Shown here piece by piece: positions 1-8,637 of a stretch of DNA of 33,723 bases. Origin of the DNA: Chitinophagaceae bacterium (GTDB taxonomy: Bacteria > Bacteroidota > Bacteroidia > Chitinophagales > Chitinophagaceae); the NCBI GenBank assembly GCA_025363355.1, contig JANYEB010000030.1, forward strand, positions 1-33,723. The letters are read 5' to 3'. Positions within the stretch are counted from its first letter, which is position 1, and every line of letters starts with the position of its first letter. Position numbers and translations under genes: made by a program. Below the pieces are notes generated by a model. The model was not told the DNA's origin and ran no database searches. It was given only the letters and a program-made list of their open reading frames with translations.

Positions 1-432
1 GATCAAGATATTGTTACTGCAATTAATAATGGTATGTTGAGAGTATATAAAAACATAGAACAATTTGATAGCAATAAAGCTGAATTATTCACGTGGGTTT
101 ACACAATTGTTAGAAATGCTGCTTTAACATTGGTAAGAGATAAAAAAAACAAAGTTTCATTTGTTGAATTAACAAATGAAGTTTCTGCTGACGTTAATGT
201 TAATCCATTTACAAATACTGATGAAACTGAAGTGTTTTTGCATTTAGGAAAATTAACAACAACTACAAGAGCTGTTTGTAGTTTGTTTTATATTGAAGAT
301 TATTCTATAAAAGAAATTGCAGCATCTTTAGAAATGAAAGATGGAACTGTTAAGTGGCACTTAAATGAGGGAAGAAATAAATTAAAAATGATTTTTCAAA
401 ACAACCTTACAAAGGTTGCTAATGTTGGATAA
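1..432 (+). CDS. RNA polymerase sigma factor, ECF/sigma-70 family (5' end outside window)
   Basis: The reading frame is open from base 1, so the N-terminus lies outside the window; the ATG at 34 is internal. The visible 143 residues hold the end of sigma region 2 (VYKNIEQFDSNKAELFTWVY and IVRNAALTLVRDKK, the usual pattern of a helix followed by a basic segment) and a C-terminal region 4 helix-turn-helix (LTTTTRAVCSLFYIEDYS, IKEIAASLEMKDGTVKWHLN, then GRNKLK). This is the layout of ECF sigma factors, which redirect RNA polymerase to a small regulon, often controlled by a membrane anti-sigma partner. The stop at 430-432 overlaps the start of the next gene, whose product has one membrane helix, so the two are probably co-transcribed and functionally linked. 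The family call is firm; the regulon is unknown. Confidence 0.87.
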   Translation, partial: DQDIVTAINNGMLRVYKNIEQFDSNKAELFTWVYTIVRNAALTLVRDKKNKVSFVELTNEVSADVNVNPFTNTDETEVFLHLGKLTTTTRAVCSLFYIEDYSIKEIAASLEMKDGTVKWHLNEGRNKLKMIFQNNLTKVANVG

Positions 433-1819
433 AATGAATAATGAAATAAACGATATGAAACAATATTCTGAACCAAGTTTTCCTGCTGGCGAAGCTTGGA
501 AATCAATGCAGGATGTGTTAGATAAAGAAATGCCTGTGGAGCAAAAAAGAAAAAAACGATTTGCTTTCTTTTGGTTTTTGCCTTTTATTATTGCAGCTGG
601 TGGAATCTTTTTATATAATAATAACCATAGTGATACCAGTAAAATATTGGCGAACAATGATATTGAAAAAAATACCCTAATACCCACAAAAACTGTAAAC
701 GAAACTGTCACAAATAACGAATCGAATAACAATCAAACAAACTTGTTGTTAGATAATATTTCTAAAGAAAATACTCAAAAAAATAACACTGAAACATCAA
801 ATTTAAGTCTTGATAACACTTCTAATTTATCAAAATCTATTAAAATAAATGCTTCTAATAAAACGCAGTTGCAAAAGCAATTTTCTAACAATAACAATAG
901 CTTTTCATACAAAATAAATAAAGGAAAACAGTTCGCCAATAGAATAAGTTTTAGTGATTTGAGAGCAATGAAAATTGATAAAGGAGAAATAATAAATACA
1001 TCAAAAGATGTAACAATAAATCTCGCAGATTTTTCAAATAAGTCTTCAGCTGAAAGTATTGCTTCTATTGAGTCTTCTGAAAATAGTGAATCAAAAAATA
1101 GTGCTTTAAAAGAGTCTTCAAACACCTCAGAAAATACACTTGCTAAAACACCTGTAAAAGTTCCAAAAAACAAGATGAGCAATGCTTTGCATTATGGATT
1201 ACAATGGAATGTTTTATTGCCACAAGCAAATAGCTATTTAGACTACAATGCAAAAAGTCAACCTTTAAGTGTGGTTATACCGGAGTTTTGGGTTAGCAAA
1301 AATATTGGACTAAAAGGTGAAATTGGGTTGCAACTAAATCCATATTCTCAGTATACTTTACATAGCAATAATGTACTTGCATCAAACAATTATTCTTTAT
1401 CAATTTTGCAAGGCTCAACAACAAGTTCAACAACATTAAATTATGTTCAAACTCGTAGCTTGTTAAAAGCAATGGGAGTGGAGCTTACAGCTAAATACAC
1501 CTATCATTTAAATAAGAATTTCAGCTTGGCTTTTGGTATTGGAAATAACTGGTTAAATGCAGCTGTAGTTAACGATAGAATTTTGGGCAAAAATGATAAA
1601 CTTGTTCACGATAGTTCTTATGGAATTGCAAGAGGTTTTAGTGACTGGAATTATTTAAAATCCTCCTTTATTGTTGGAAGATTTGAATTGTTGTATCAAC
1701 TTAAAAAATTACAATTAGGACTGGCATTTGTAAAACCTTTAGGAGATATTTATAATTTTTCAAATACAAACAAAAACCCAATAAATGCTAGATTGGTTTT
1801 ACGTTGGAAGATTAAATAG
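422..1819 (+). CDS. Membrane-anchored Ser/Asn-rich protein with barrel-like C-terminus, possible sigma-factor partner
   Basis: I chose the ATG at 422, which overlaps the sigma gene by 11 bases; a TTG at 416 and an ATG at 434 are alternatives. From 422 the protein has a short charged N-terminus of about 45 residues ending in a basic stretch (KRKKR), one hydrophobic helix at about residues 47-65, and then roughly 190 residues rich in Asn, Ser, Thr and Lys that look disordered. The last 200 residues have alternating hydrophobic/polar beta segments (LHYGLQWNVLLP, IGLKGEIGLQLNPYS, FSLAFGIGNNWL, LQLGLAFVKPLGD) and end in RLVLRWKIK, like an outer-membrane beta-barrel. Translational overlap with an ECF sigma gene and a cytoplasmic-stub-plus-helix layout suggest an anti-sigma-like or sigma-regulated role, but no zinc-finger or FecR motif is visible. 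The function is inferred from position only. Confidence 0.72.
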   Translation: MLDKMNNEINDMKQYSEPSFPAGEAWKSMQDVLDKEMPVEQKRKKRFAFFWFLPFIIAAGGIFLYNNNHSDTSKILANNDIEKNTLIPTKTVNETVTNNESNNNQTNLLLDNISKENTQKNNTETSNLSLDNTSNLSKSIKINASNKTQLQKQFSNNNNSFSYKINKGKQFANRISFSDLRAMKIDKGEIINTSKDVTINLADFSNKSSAESIASIESSENSESKNSALKESSNTSENTLAKTPVKVPKNKMSNALHYGLQWNVLLPQANSYLDYNAKSQPLSVVIPEFWVSKNIGLKGEIGLQLNPYSQYTLHSNNVLASNNYSLSILQGSTTSSTTLNYVQTRSLLKAMGVELTAKYTYHLNKNFSLAFGIGNNWLNAAVVNDRILGKNDKLVHDSSYGIARGFSDWNYLKSSFIVGRFELLYQLKKLQLGLAFVKPLGDIYNFSNTNKNPINARLVLRWKIK

Positions 1820-1867
1820 GTTGGAAGTATAAATAGTGGATATGGTAAATAAAATTTATAGAGTAAT

Positions 1868-2941
1868 CTATAAACTTACTGCAAATTTTTCTGCTAAACT
1901 TTTTAAATCTTTTACTACAGCATCTACAACGGGAATGCCATTTTGCATTCTTTCAACTTCCATTTCTCTTTCAGGATCTCCAGGAATTAATACTTTAGTA
2001 TCTGGATTTATAGGAGTTGTATTTCTGAATCTTTCAATCCATTTATCCATTTGGTTTTTAAATTGTGATGCCTCTTGAAAAGCATCAATTCTCATTGCAC
2101 CAAAAAAATGCCCTAATCCTTTGCCAGGCATATTTTCAGGTATTGGAATATAGGCAGGAAATGGTGGAGCCCAAGGTCCAAAAGAGGCACCACTTAACAC
2201 ACCAGTAAAAATATCAACAATGCTTCCTAAAGCATAGCCTTTGTGGCTGCTATGTTCTCTATCGCTGCCAAGTGGTAATAAAGCTCCATCTTGTTTTAAA
2301 ATGTTGGCATTTGTAGATGCGTTTCCATCAACATCTTGCACCCAACCAAGTGGTGTATCTTGATTTTTTCTTTGCAAGATTTCAAGTTTTCCATTAGCCG
2401 CTGTTGTGGTGGCAAAATCTGCAACAAATGGTGGTTGATTGCCAGCAGGAATAGCAACAGCAATAGGGTTAGTTCCTAACATTTTTTCTTTGCCAAAGGT
2501 AGGTGCAACCAATGCACTTGCATTAGTCATTGCAATGCCAATCATATCATTTTCTAAAGCCATCATTGCGTGGTAACCTGCAATGCCAAAGTGATTGCTA
2601 TTGTTTACACAAACCCAGCCTGTGCCTACATTTCTAGCTTTGTCAATAGCAATTTGCATTGCAAAAGGAGCAGCAACTAAACCAAGTGCAGCATCTGCAT
2701 CAACAACTGCTGTTGATGGTGTATGATGTGTGATTTTTAAACTTGGTGTTGAGTTAATTCTCTTAGCTTCCCAAAGTCTAACATAACCACTTAAACGAGC
2801 AATACCATGGCTATCAATACCTCGTAAATCTGCACTTAAAAGAACATTGGTGGCAGTTGTAGCGTCTTTATTATTACAACCAATAGAAATGAATATATTG
2901 TAACAAAATTGGAATAATTGGTTGTGTGAAAATGTTTGCAT
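1868..2941 (-). CDS. Malate/L-lactate dehydrogenase family (Ldh/MDH type 2) oxidoreductase
   Basis: The product is 357 aa from the ATG at 2941, the usual size for the family; a TTG at 2962 would add seven residues and is less likely. The family comprises NAD(P)-dependent 2-hydroxyacid dehydrogenases unrelated to classical LDH/MDH (malate, L-lactate, ureidoglycolate, 2,3-diketogulonate and related substrates). Visible hallmarks are SADLRGIDSHGI with the conserved catalytic-type His at residue 45, the NNSNHFGIAGYHAM nucleotide/substrate loop, GTNPIAVAIP, and SSHKGYALGSIVDI near residue 235. The C-terminus has a proline-rich PAYIPIPENMPG segment and a PGDPEREME segment typical of the fold. The exact substrate cannot be read from the sequence. 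The gene is convergent with the upstream sigma cluster and divergent from the following T9SS gene. Confidence 0.9.
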   Translation of the reverse strand: MQTFSHNQLFQFCYNIFISIGCNNKDATTATNVLLSADLRGIDSHGIARLSGYVRLWEAKRINSTPSLKITHHTPSTAVVDADAALGLVAAPFAMQIAIDKARNVGTGWVCVNNSNHFGIAGYHAMMALENDMIGIAMTNASALVAPTFGKEKMLGTNPIAVAIPAGNQPPFVADFATTTAANGKLEILQRKNQDTPLGWVQDVDGNASTNANILKQDGALLPLGSDREHSSHKGYALGSIVDIFTGVLSGASFGPWAPPFPAYIPIPENMPGKGLGHFFGAMRIDAFQEASQFKNQMDKWIERFRNTTPINPDTKVLIPGDPEREMEVERMQNGIPVVDAVVKDLKSLAEKFAVSL

Positions 2942-2959
2942 TGTTAAACGTTGAGTTGG

Positions 2960-2967
2960 CAAAAGTA
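2960..2967 (-). promoter_or_regulatory. Candidate Bacteroidota -7 promoter element for the Ldh-family gene
   Basis: On the minus strand this reads TACTTTTG, a full match to TAnnTTTG, placed so that transcription would start about 12 bases before the ATG at 2941. No exact TTTG -33 box is visible at the ideal spacing, so the call is tentative. An imperfect inverted repeat, AAATTC-N8-GAATTT (2967-2986), overlaps its upstream side. Confidence 0.35.
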
Positions 2968-3091
2968 AATTCTAAAATTTGAATTTGATATTTGTTGAAA
3001 GAAAATAGCAGGAATAGAACTGATAGACAACATTAATCCTTATCTTGGCTGCCAATTGGTGCCAAAGCTAACCACACAACTACCTTATGTT

Positions 3092-5479
3092 ATGAAAAAA
3101 ATAATGGCTTTTATTTTTGTATTGATTTTTTTTGCAGATACTGCAAAGGCACAATATGTAAATATTCCTGATAGTAATTTTAGGAATTCTTTGATGTTGA
3201 AATATCCGAGTTGTTTTAATAGTGCAAAGATGATGGACACTACTTGTAACGCAATATTGTCAGATACCTTTATCAGTTTAATATCTATAAATGCTACAAA
3301 TTTAGATGGGTTAAAGTATTTTAAAAATGCCAGACAAATTTATATAATTGACAACTTATTATTATCTTCACTACCTATACTACCTGCATCTCTAACTCGA
3401 TTGATATGTAAATCAAACAGCTTAAAATCTTTGACAAAATTGCCTATTACTTTAAAGCAATTGTATTGCTCCAATAATAAACTTGACAGCTTACCAGTTT
3501 TGCCTCAAAGTATTCGTGAATTAGATATTAGCAAGAATAATCTGAAAATTCTGCCACAGCTAAATGACAGTTTAGAGCTATTAGATTTTAGTTACAATAA
3601 ATTTGCTCAATTCCCTATTTTGCCTAAGTTTTTAAAATATTTATACTGTGGGGGTGATAATTTTTCATTTATTGACAAATTACCAGAAACACTTGAATCA
3701 TTTCAACTGTATAATACACAACCAACTTGTATCAGTAAACTTCCTCAGAAATTGAAATTCTTTTCAGCTGATTGGTGGAATGCAATTTCCTGTATGCCTA
3801 ATTATCCAGATACGTGTACATATATAGTATGTTCCTCACCTATGTGTCCACAAATTCCGCCAGTAGGTATTTGTAATCCTACAAATAATAAAAATAATTG
3901 TCATCCAAATAAACTTGTATCTGTTTTTGTCTTTGTAGATTACAATAATAATAATAAGCTAGACTCGAATGAGTTTCCAAAATCTAATGTTAAGTTAAGT
4001 TTGTCAACAAGTAATTACACTTATTCAAATTCTAATGGGGCTGCTCAAATGTATGCAGATAGCTTAGGTACTTATACTATTACAGTAACACCGCCAGCAT
4101 TTTACAATGCAGTACCATTAAGCTACACTCATAATTTCACATCTTATGATACGATAATCAACGATACATTTGCTTTGAAACCAAACACTCTTAAAGACTC
4201 CCTTTCAATTGTTGCAACACCAATAAATTTTGCTGCTCGTCCAGGTTTTAGTTATGCATATCGAATACAGTATGAAAATGTTGGCACGACAATATTATCT
4301 CCCACAATTAATTTTAATTTTGATAATAATTTGTTGACTTATGATTCAAGTTCAAATAGTGCTGTTTTAAACAATGGCAATTTAACCTTATCTCAAAGCA
4401 ATTTTGTGCCAGGGCAAAATGGTATTTTTGTCGCTTATTTTAAAGTAAAACCAACTGCTGCATTAGGCACAAATTTATTAGCTGCACTAAATATTAGTGC
4501 AGGCAGTTGTTTTGGAGTAGATAGTGTTACAACTGTTGTTCGTGGTAGTTACGACCCTAATGATAAGCACGCAACACCAATGTTAACTTTGCAAGATGTT
4601 ATCAATAAAAAATACATTAATTATGTCATTCATTTTCAAAATACAGGCACTGACACTGCATTTAATGTTGTAATAGCTGATACCTTAAGTGCTTATTTAA
4701 AAACCAATAATTTGCAAGGTGTCACATCATCTCATCCTTGTAAAAGCACTATAAAAAATGGTGTTGTTTATTTTGAGTTTATTGATATTGATTTGCCAGA
4801 TAGCAATACTAATAAAATTGCTAGTAATGGCTATGTAAGATTTCAAGTTTTAGCAGATGAAAGCATTGCTGCTGGTACAATAATACCGAATAAAGCATAT
4901 ATTTATTTCGATTATAACAAATCTGTCCTAACAAATATTGCAACAACAACAATACAAAATCCATTGCCTTTAACGCTTGTTAATTTTGGAGCATTATCTA
5001 AGCCTATAAATGAAATTTCTGTTTATTGGGCAACCGCAAACGAAGTAAATACAAAGTATTTTATTATTGAAGTGAGTGCTGATGGAAACAATTTTAAACC
5101 TGCTGCAGAGTTAGCTGCAATTGGCTTTGGTGATAATCAATATTCAATTTCCATACCCTCAATAACAACTGTGTACCTAAGACTTAGAATTGTCGATAAA
5201 GATGGCAAAATTGCTTACAGCAAAGTCGTTAAAATCTCAGAAGCCCAAAATTCAGGAATTACTATTTCTCCAAATCCTGCAAAAAATTATTTAAACATTA
5301 CTGTAGGCAAAATAGATTTTAGTAATGCAAAATCCAAACTAATAAACTCAGTAGGATTAGTTGTAAAATCGTTTGTTTTAAAGTCAGGGCTGCAGCACAT
5401 AGATATCACTGATTTAGCAATGGGTGTGTATTACTTACAAACTGGACCTCAAACCATAAAGATTTTTGTGGAAAAATAA
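3092..5479 (+). CDS. Secreted leucine-rich-repeat protein with T9SS type A sorting domain
   Basis: I chose the ATG at 3092 because it begins a textbook signal peptide (MKKIMAFIFVLIFF then TAKA before Gln21); a TTG at 3056 would prefix non-signal residues. The mature protein shows, in order: about seven leucine-rich repeats (roughly residues 85-240, pattern SLxxLxCxxNxLxxLPxLP); an SdrD B-like segment near 280-345 with calcium-style acidic residues (VFVDYNNNNKLDSNEFP); a conserved-repeat segment (YDPNDKHA, YVIHFQNTGTDTAFNVVIADTL, IYFDYNKSV) at about 485-630, common in Bacteroidota surface proteins; and a C-terminal T9SS type A sorting domain (ISPNPAKNYLNI to the final IKIFVEK). It is therefore predicted to cross the outer membrane by type IX secretion and be attached or released, with the repeats mediating binding. 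The ligand is unknown. Confidence 0.9.
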   Translation: MKKIMAFIFVLIFFADTAKAQYVNIPDSNFRNSLMLKYPSCFNSAKMMDTTCNAILSDTFISLISINATNLDGLKYFKNARQIYIIDNLLLSSLPILPASLTRLICKSNSLKSLTKLPITLKQLYCSNNKLDSLPVLPQSIRELDISKNNLKILPQLNDSLELLDFSYNKFAQFPILPKFLKYLYCGGDNFSFIDKLPETLESFQLYNTQPTCISKLPQKLKFFSADWWNAISCMPNYPDTCTYIVCSSPMCPQIPPVGICNPTNNKNNCHPNKLVSVFVFVDYNNNNKLDSNEFPKSNVKLSLSTSNYTYSNSNGAAQMYADSLGTYTITVTPPAFYNAVPLSYTHNFTSYDTIINDTFALKPNTLKDSLSIVATPINFAARPGFSYAYRIQYENVGTTILSPTINFNFDNNLLTYDSSSNSAVLNNGNLTLSQSNFVPGQNGIFVAYFKVKPTAALGTNLLAALNISAGSCFGVDSVTTVVRGSYDPNDKHATPMLTLQDVINKKYINYVIHFQNTGTDTAFNVVIADTLSAYLKTNNLQGVTSSHPCKSTIKNGVVYFEFIDIDLPDSNTNKIASNGYVRFQVLADESIAAGTIIPNKAYIYFDYNKSVLTNIATTTIQNPLPLTLVNFGALSKPINEISVYWATANEVNTKYFIIEVSADGNNFKPAAELAAIGFGDNQYSISIPSITTVYLRLRIVDKDGKIAYSKVVKISEAQNSGITISPNPAKNYLNITVGKIDFSNAKSKLINSVGLVVKSFVLKSGLQHIDITDLAMGVYYLQTGPQTIKIFVEK

Positions 5480-5507
5480 TTTCTGTTGAAATAAACACTT
5501 AAATTAT

Positions 5508-5530
5508 ATTTGTTAAACAAATGTTAAACT
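5508..5530. promoter_or_regulatory. 15-bp palindrome with overlapping TGTTAAAC direct repeat
   Basis: ATTTGTT-A-AACAAAT (5508-5522) is a perfect dyad with a one-base centre. TGTTAAAC occurs at 5511-5518 and again at 5523-5530. A TATATTTG sequence matching TAnnTTTG (5505-5512) overlaps the left arm. The site lies between the LRR gene and the sugar transferase and has the form of an operator over a promoter, but AT-rich spacers produce such motifs by chance. Confidence 0.3.
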
Positions 5531-5624
5531 AAACTTTAATAAATCACATCAAATTCTAAGCTATATAGACGGAATTTTACAATTAAAAAACAAATTAATA
5601 CAACTTTAGTTACATATCGAACAA

Positions 5625-5632
5625 TAACTTTG
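5625..5632 (+). promoter_or_regulatory. Candidate -7 promoter element for the sugar transferase gene
   Basis: TAACTTTG matches TAnnTTTG exactly, and a TTTA sequence at 5605-5608 could serve as a weak -33 box. The predicted leader would be roughly 50-55 nt before the ATG at 5693. The element matches by pattern only. Confidence 0.42.
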
Positions 5633-5692
5633 TTTGATAAACTTAAAAGTGTTTATTTTGTCATTAAGTACCAATAAAAGATAGCTTAGATT

Positions 5693-6328
5693 ATGCTTGT
5701 AGCAGTAGCCCAAACTCATAGTAATAGCGTTCAAATAAAAGAGATTCCAACATCGCATCTTGTTGCAAAAAGATTGATGGATGTTGTTATCAGTATTGTT
5801 GCATTGCCTGTTGCCATTCCTCTAATTATTCTAGGATGTATTGCAATGGCTTTTAATTCAAAAGGTCCAGTTTTATTTAGACAAAAACGAGTTGGACTAC
5901 TTGGCCGACCATTCACTATTTTCAAGATAAGAACAATGGTGCATAGCAAAAATGGTTATTTAGACCATACTGTTAAGGGTGATGCTAGAATTACAAAAGT
6001 GGGTCAAGTTTTAAGAAAAACAAAGATTGATGAATTACCGCAGTTGTTGAATGTACTACGTGGAGATATGAGCATTATAGGTCCAAGACCTGAAAGGTTG
6101 GATATCGTTGAACAATTCTCCAAACAAAATGATTCTTATCAATACAGACACTCAATTAAACCTGGTATCACTGGTTGGGCACAAGTAAATAAACCAATGG
6201 CTACACCAGAAGAAAATTTAGAAAAATTAGAGTACGATTTGTACTACATCAACAATCATTCTTTGAAATTAGATGTTCAAATTTTAGCAAAAACAGTTGG
6301 TGTTGTCAAGAAAATGGAAAGCCTTTAA
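5693..6328 (+). CDS. Bacterial sugar transferase (polyprenyl-phosphate hexose-1-P transferase)
   Basis: The product is 211 aa, the size of the minimal catalytic unit of this monotopic phosphoglycosyl transferase family (PglC, or the C-terminal part of WcaJ/WbaP). These enzymes move a sugar-1-phosphate from a nucleotide sugar to undecaprenyl phosphate, starting assembly of a polysaccharide or glycan at the inner-membrane face. Evidence: KRLMDVVIS followed by one hydrophobic re-entrant helix (about residues 33-53), GPVLFRQKRVG, FKIRTM, the catalytic Asp-Glu pair D113-E114 in KIDELPQLLNVLRGDMSIIG followed by PRPE, and the diagnostic PGITGWAQVN. No other glycan gene is adjacent, so the pathway is unknown. 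In this phylum it could feed exopolysaccharide, protein O-glycosylation or the anionic LPS that anchors T9SS cargo. It converges on the next gene with one base between stops. Confidence 0.93.
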   Translation: MLVAVAQTHSNSVQIKEIPTSHLVAKRLMDVVISIVALPVAIPLIILGCIAMAFNSKGPVLFRQKRVGLLGRPFTIFKIRTMVHSKNGYLDHTVKGDARITKVGQVLRKTKIDELPQLLNVLRGDMSIIGPRPERLDIVEQFSKQNDSYQYRHSIKPGITGWAQVNKPMATPEENLEKLEYDLYYINNHSLKLDVQILAKTVGVVKKMESL

Positions 6329-6329
6329 T

Positions 6330-6743
6330 TTATAGATTATAGCTACTTAATACTTCTTTTATAGACGGGTAACTACTGTTTAAGTAAAACCCAATCACAC
6401 TTTCATCAACCCAAACAATTTTCTCTATATCCTCTTCTGTTTGGGGAATTAAAATTTGAGAACTATCTGATTTCATTAAATACCACCAAGATTCTTTTAC
6501 TACGTCTTCATTAATCCATTTATCAAAATATTCGTGGTAGGTTTTGCATAAAAAAGAAATTATTTCCACTTTTTTTAATCCAGTTTCCTCTTGTACTTCT
6601 CTAACAGCACAGGCTTCAATAGTTTCGCCTTCATCTAGTTTTCCTTTTGGTAGATCCCAATGTTGCCTTCTAAAAATGAATAATATTTCATTCTTTTCAT
6701 TAATCACTAATCCACCAGCAGCAACAATTTTTTTCTTATTCAT
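6330..6743 (-). CDS. NUDIX hydrolase
   Basis: The product is 137 aa from the ATG at 6743; an upstream TTG at 6779 would add 12 hydrophobic residues that do not belong to the fold. The Nudix box is complete at residues 34-56: Gly34, Glu40, Arg48-Glu49, Glu52-Glu53 and Gly55, matching GX5EX7REUXEEXGU, with the glutamates that bind the catalytic metal. It is preceded by AAGGLVIN and RRQHWDLPKGK, as in small house-cleaning Nudix enzymes that hydrolyse nucleoside diphosphates linked to other groups. The substrate cannot be told from sequence. It is divergent from pyrE with a 49-base gap, an arrangement I recall as common in this phylum. Confidence 0.93.
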   Translation of the reverse strand: MNKKKIVAAGGLVINEKNEILFIFRRQHWDLPKGKLDEGETIEACAVREVQEETGLKKVEIISFLCKTYHEYFDKWINEDVVKESWWYLMKSDSSQILIPQTEEDIEKIVWVDESVIGFYLNSSYPSIKEVLSSYNL

Positions 6744-6792
6744 AATAACAAAAAAAACACATTTGATATTAACGAGCAACTAAATTTGCTAA

Positions 6793-7422
6793 ATGAAAAA
6801 TGAAACTGCAATTGCCGAGAAATTATTGCAAATACAATCCATTAAACTAAACGCTGCAGAGCCCTTTACTTGGGCTAGTGGTTGGAAAAGTCCAATTTAC
6901 TGCGATAATAGAAAAGCATTATCGTTCCCCGATGCTAGAGATTTTATAAAAAATGAATTATGTAATGTCATTGCAGCTGAGTTTGCAAACGCTAATTTAA
7001 TAGCTGGTGTTGCTACTGCAGGAATAGCTTGGGGTGCATTAGCAGCAGATCAACTAAAGCTTCCATTTTGTTATGTTCGTCCAAAAGCAAAAGAGCACGG
7101 TTTAGGAAATCAGGTTGAAGGATATTATGAGGAAAAACAAAAAGTTGTAATAGTCGAGGATCTAATTTCAACAGGGAAAAGTAGCGTTCAAGTAGTTAAT
7201 GTTCTGCAAGCTTTAAATCTTGAAATTGTAGGCTTAATAAGCATTTTTAATTATGGATTTGATGAGGGTGTAAATGCTTTTGCAGCTAAAGGAATTAAAA
7301 CAATTTCACTAACAAATTATACTGCATTATTGCCTTTGGCAGTTGAGAAAAAAATAATAACCGAAGATCAACTTGAGTTGCTTTCTAGCTGGAGAAAAAG
7401 CCCATCAACTTGGGGAAGATAA
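6793..7422 (+). CDS. pyrE: Orotate phosphoribosyltransferase
   Basis: The product is 209 aa, normal for PyrE, which joins orotate to PRPP to make OMP in de novo pyrimidine synthesis in the cytoplasm. Visible features are FTWASGWKSPIYCDNRKALS near the N-terminus (orotate-side residues), AGVATAGIAWGALAAD, the flexible loop RPKAKEHGLGNQVEG, and the PRPP-binding motif VVIVEDLISTGKSS at about residues 118-131 with the paired acidic residues. The ATG at 6793 gives the expected N-terminus. No other pyrimidine gene is in the window, so it stands as a dispersed pyr gene. Confidence 0.96.
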   Translation: MKNETAIAEKLLQIQSIKLNAAEPFTWASGWKSPIYCDNRKALSFPDARDFIKNELCNVIAAEFANANLIAGVATAGIAWGALAADQLKLPFCYVRPKAKEHGLGNQVEGYYEEKQKVVIVEDLISTGKSSVQVVNVLQALNLEIVGLISIFNYGFDEGVNAFAAKGIKTISLTNYTALLPLAVEKKIITEDQLELLSSWRKSPSTWGR

Positions 7423-7480
7423 TTTTTATTTGAAGATTTGGGGTTAAAATATGAAGATTGTTTGTTAATACAATAATCAA

Positions 7481-7515
7481 CTTTAAACCTTAAACATTGA
7501 ACCTTAAACCTAAAA
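7481..7515. repeat. Short CTTAAAC-type direct repeats in the leader of the tryptophan dioxygenase gene
   Basis: The 95-base gap before the dioxygenase contains CTTTAAAC, CCTTAAAC and again CCTTAAAC, followed by CTAAAAA just before the ATG. The near-periodic copies may be simple-sequence expansion; no regulatory function can be shown. Confidence 0.4.
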
Positions 7516-7517
7516 AT

Positions 7518-8624
7518 ATGGAACATAAATGTATGCATCAAGCAGGTGTTGAATCAATGTACTACGGTACATATTTACAAATTGAAAAAATTATTGGAAG
7601 TCAATTCCCTGTTAGCTTTCAAGAGGGTAACGAACCTGCACACGATGAAATGCTTTTCATTATTATTCATCAAGCTTATGAGCTTTGGTTTAAACAAATT
7701 TTGTTTGAATTAGACTATTGTTCAACCATTTTTGAGAAGGAAACTATCAATGATAATTCAGAAGATTTGAATTTGGTGCGGCATCGTTTACAACGAGTAA
7801 CTAAAATTTATCAACTGCTAAATCAGCAAGTAGAAATTTTAGATACAATGACTCCTTTGGATTTTTTGGAATTTAGAAATTTATTAACGCCATCATCTGG
7901 TTTTCAAAGCAAACAGTTTAGATTAATTGAAGCTAAAATGGGTTTGCAAATGCACAAACGTCATAACGAAGATTATTATAAAAGAACCAATGAAGGTGGT
8001 TTTACACAAGAAGATTTTAACCACATAAATCAAGTAGAAGATAAACCTTCTATTCAACAATTAATAAATAAATGGTTAGAAAGATTACCATTTTTTGATG
8101 CTAAATATTGGGAAGACTTTGCTAACAATAACAACGATAATGTTCATCCTTTTTGGAATGCATATAGAAACATTTATAAAGAAGGACTAACAGAAAGAGA
8201 AGCACAAAAGATTAATGATTTTGACTTTGTTTTTTTTGGTGATGTCACTAAAATTATTAGTGCAGAAGTACAACATAGTTTGCGTAGTAGTTTCTCAGCT
8301 AAAGGTTTGCAAGCGGCATTGTTTATTATGCTTTACAGAGATTTTCCAATGTTTCAAACATCATATCAAATACTAGATTCCTTAATTGAGATTGATCATT
8401 TAATGGCAACTTGGAGACATAAACATTTGGTAATGGTTCGTAGAATGATTGGTATGAGAGTTGGAACTGGCAATACTTCTGGTGCTGGATATCTAGAAGG
8501 AGCATTAAATAAACATTTTGTTTACAAAGAACTTTCTGGCTTATCTACTTATTTAATCGAAAGAAAAAAACTGCCTAAACTTCCAGAAAAATTAACAAAA
8601 GAATTAGGTTTTTTTAGTTATTAA
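7518..8624 (+). CDS. kynA: Tryptophan 2,3-dioxygenase
   Basis: The start is the ATG at 7518 (an in-frame TTG at 7497 lies in a repeat leader), giving 368 aa. The enzyme is a cytoplasmic haem dioxygenase that opens the indole ring of L-tryptophan with O2 to N-formylkynurenine, the first step of the kynurenine pathway (tryptophan breakdown or NAD synthesis). Family signatures are clear: YGTYLQIEKIIGSQ (residues 16-29), HDEMLFIIIHQAYELWFKQ from His42, LDTMTPLDFLEFRNLL with TPSSGFQSKQFRLIE, and near the C-terminus TWRHKHLVMVRRMIG, whose second His matches the proximal haem ligand, then GTGNTSGAGYL. It sits 95 bases after pyrE with a terminator just downstream. No other kynurenine gene is in the window. 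Confidence 0.95.
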   Translation: MEHKCMHQAGVESMYYGTYLQIEKIIGSQFPVSFQEGNEPAHDEMLFIIIHQAYELWFKQILFELDYCSTIFEKETINDNSEDLNLVRHRLQRVTKIYQLLNQQVEILDTMTPLDFLEFRNLLTPSSGFQSKQFRLIEAKMGLQMHKRHNEDYYKRTNEGGFTQEDFNHINQVEDKPSIQQLINKWLERLPFFDAKYWEDFANNNNDNVHPFWNAYRNIYKEGLTEREAQKINDFDFVFFGDVTKIISAEVQHSLRSSFSAKGLQAALFIMLYRDFPMFQTSYQILDSLIEIDHLMATWRHKHLVMVRRMIGMRVGTGNTSGAGYLEGALNKHFVYKELSGLSTYLIERKKLPKLPEKLTKELGFFSY

Positions 8625-8637
8625 TAATATCAATTTC

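Noticed and set aside
1836-2078. Plus-strand 80-residue open frame
   Set aside because: It lies antisense to the well-supported Ldh-family gene over its C-terminal coding region and has no recognisable features.
2967-2986. AAATTC-N8-GAATTT inverted repeat between the Ldh and LRR genes as an operator
   Set aside because: The arms are only six AT-rich bases and the inner pairs fail in places; chance is a sufficient explanation in this composition.
6781-6788. TAAATTTG as a pyrE promoter -7 box
   Set aside because: It matches TAnnTTTG, but the start of transcription would fall at or after the ATG at 6793, so a functional promoter there is unlikely.
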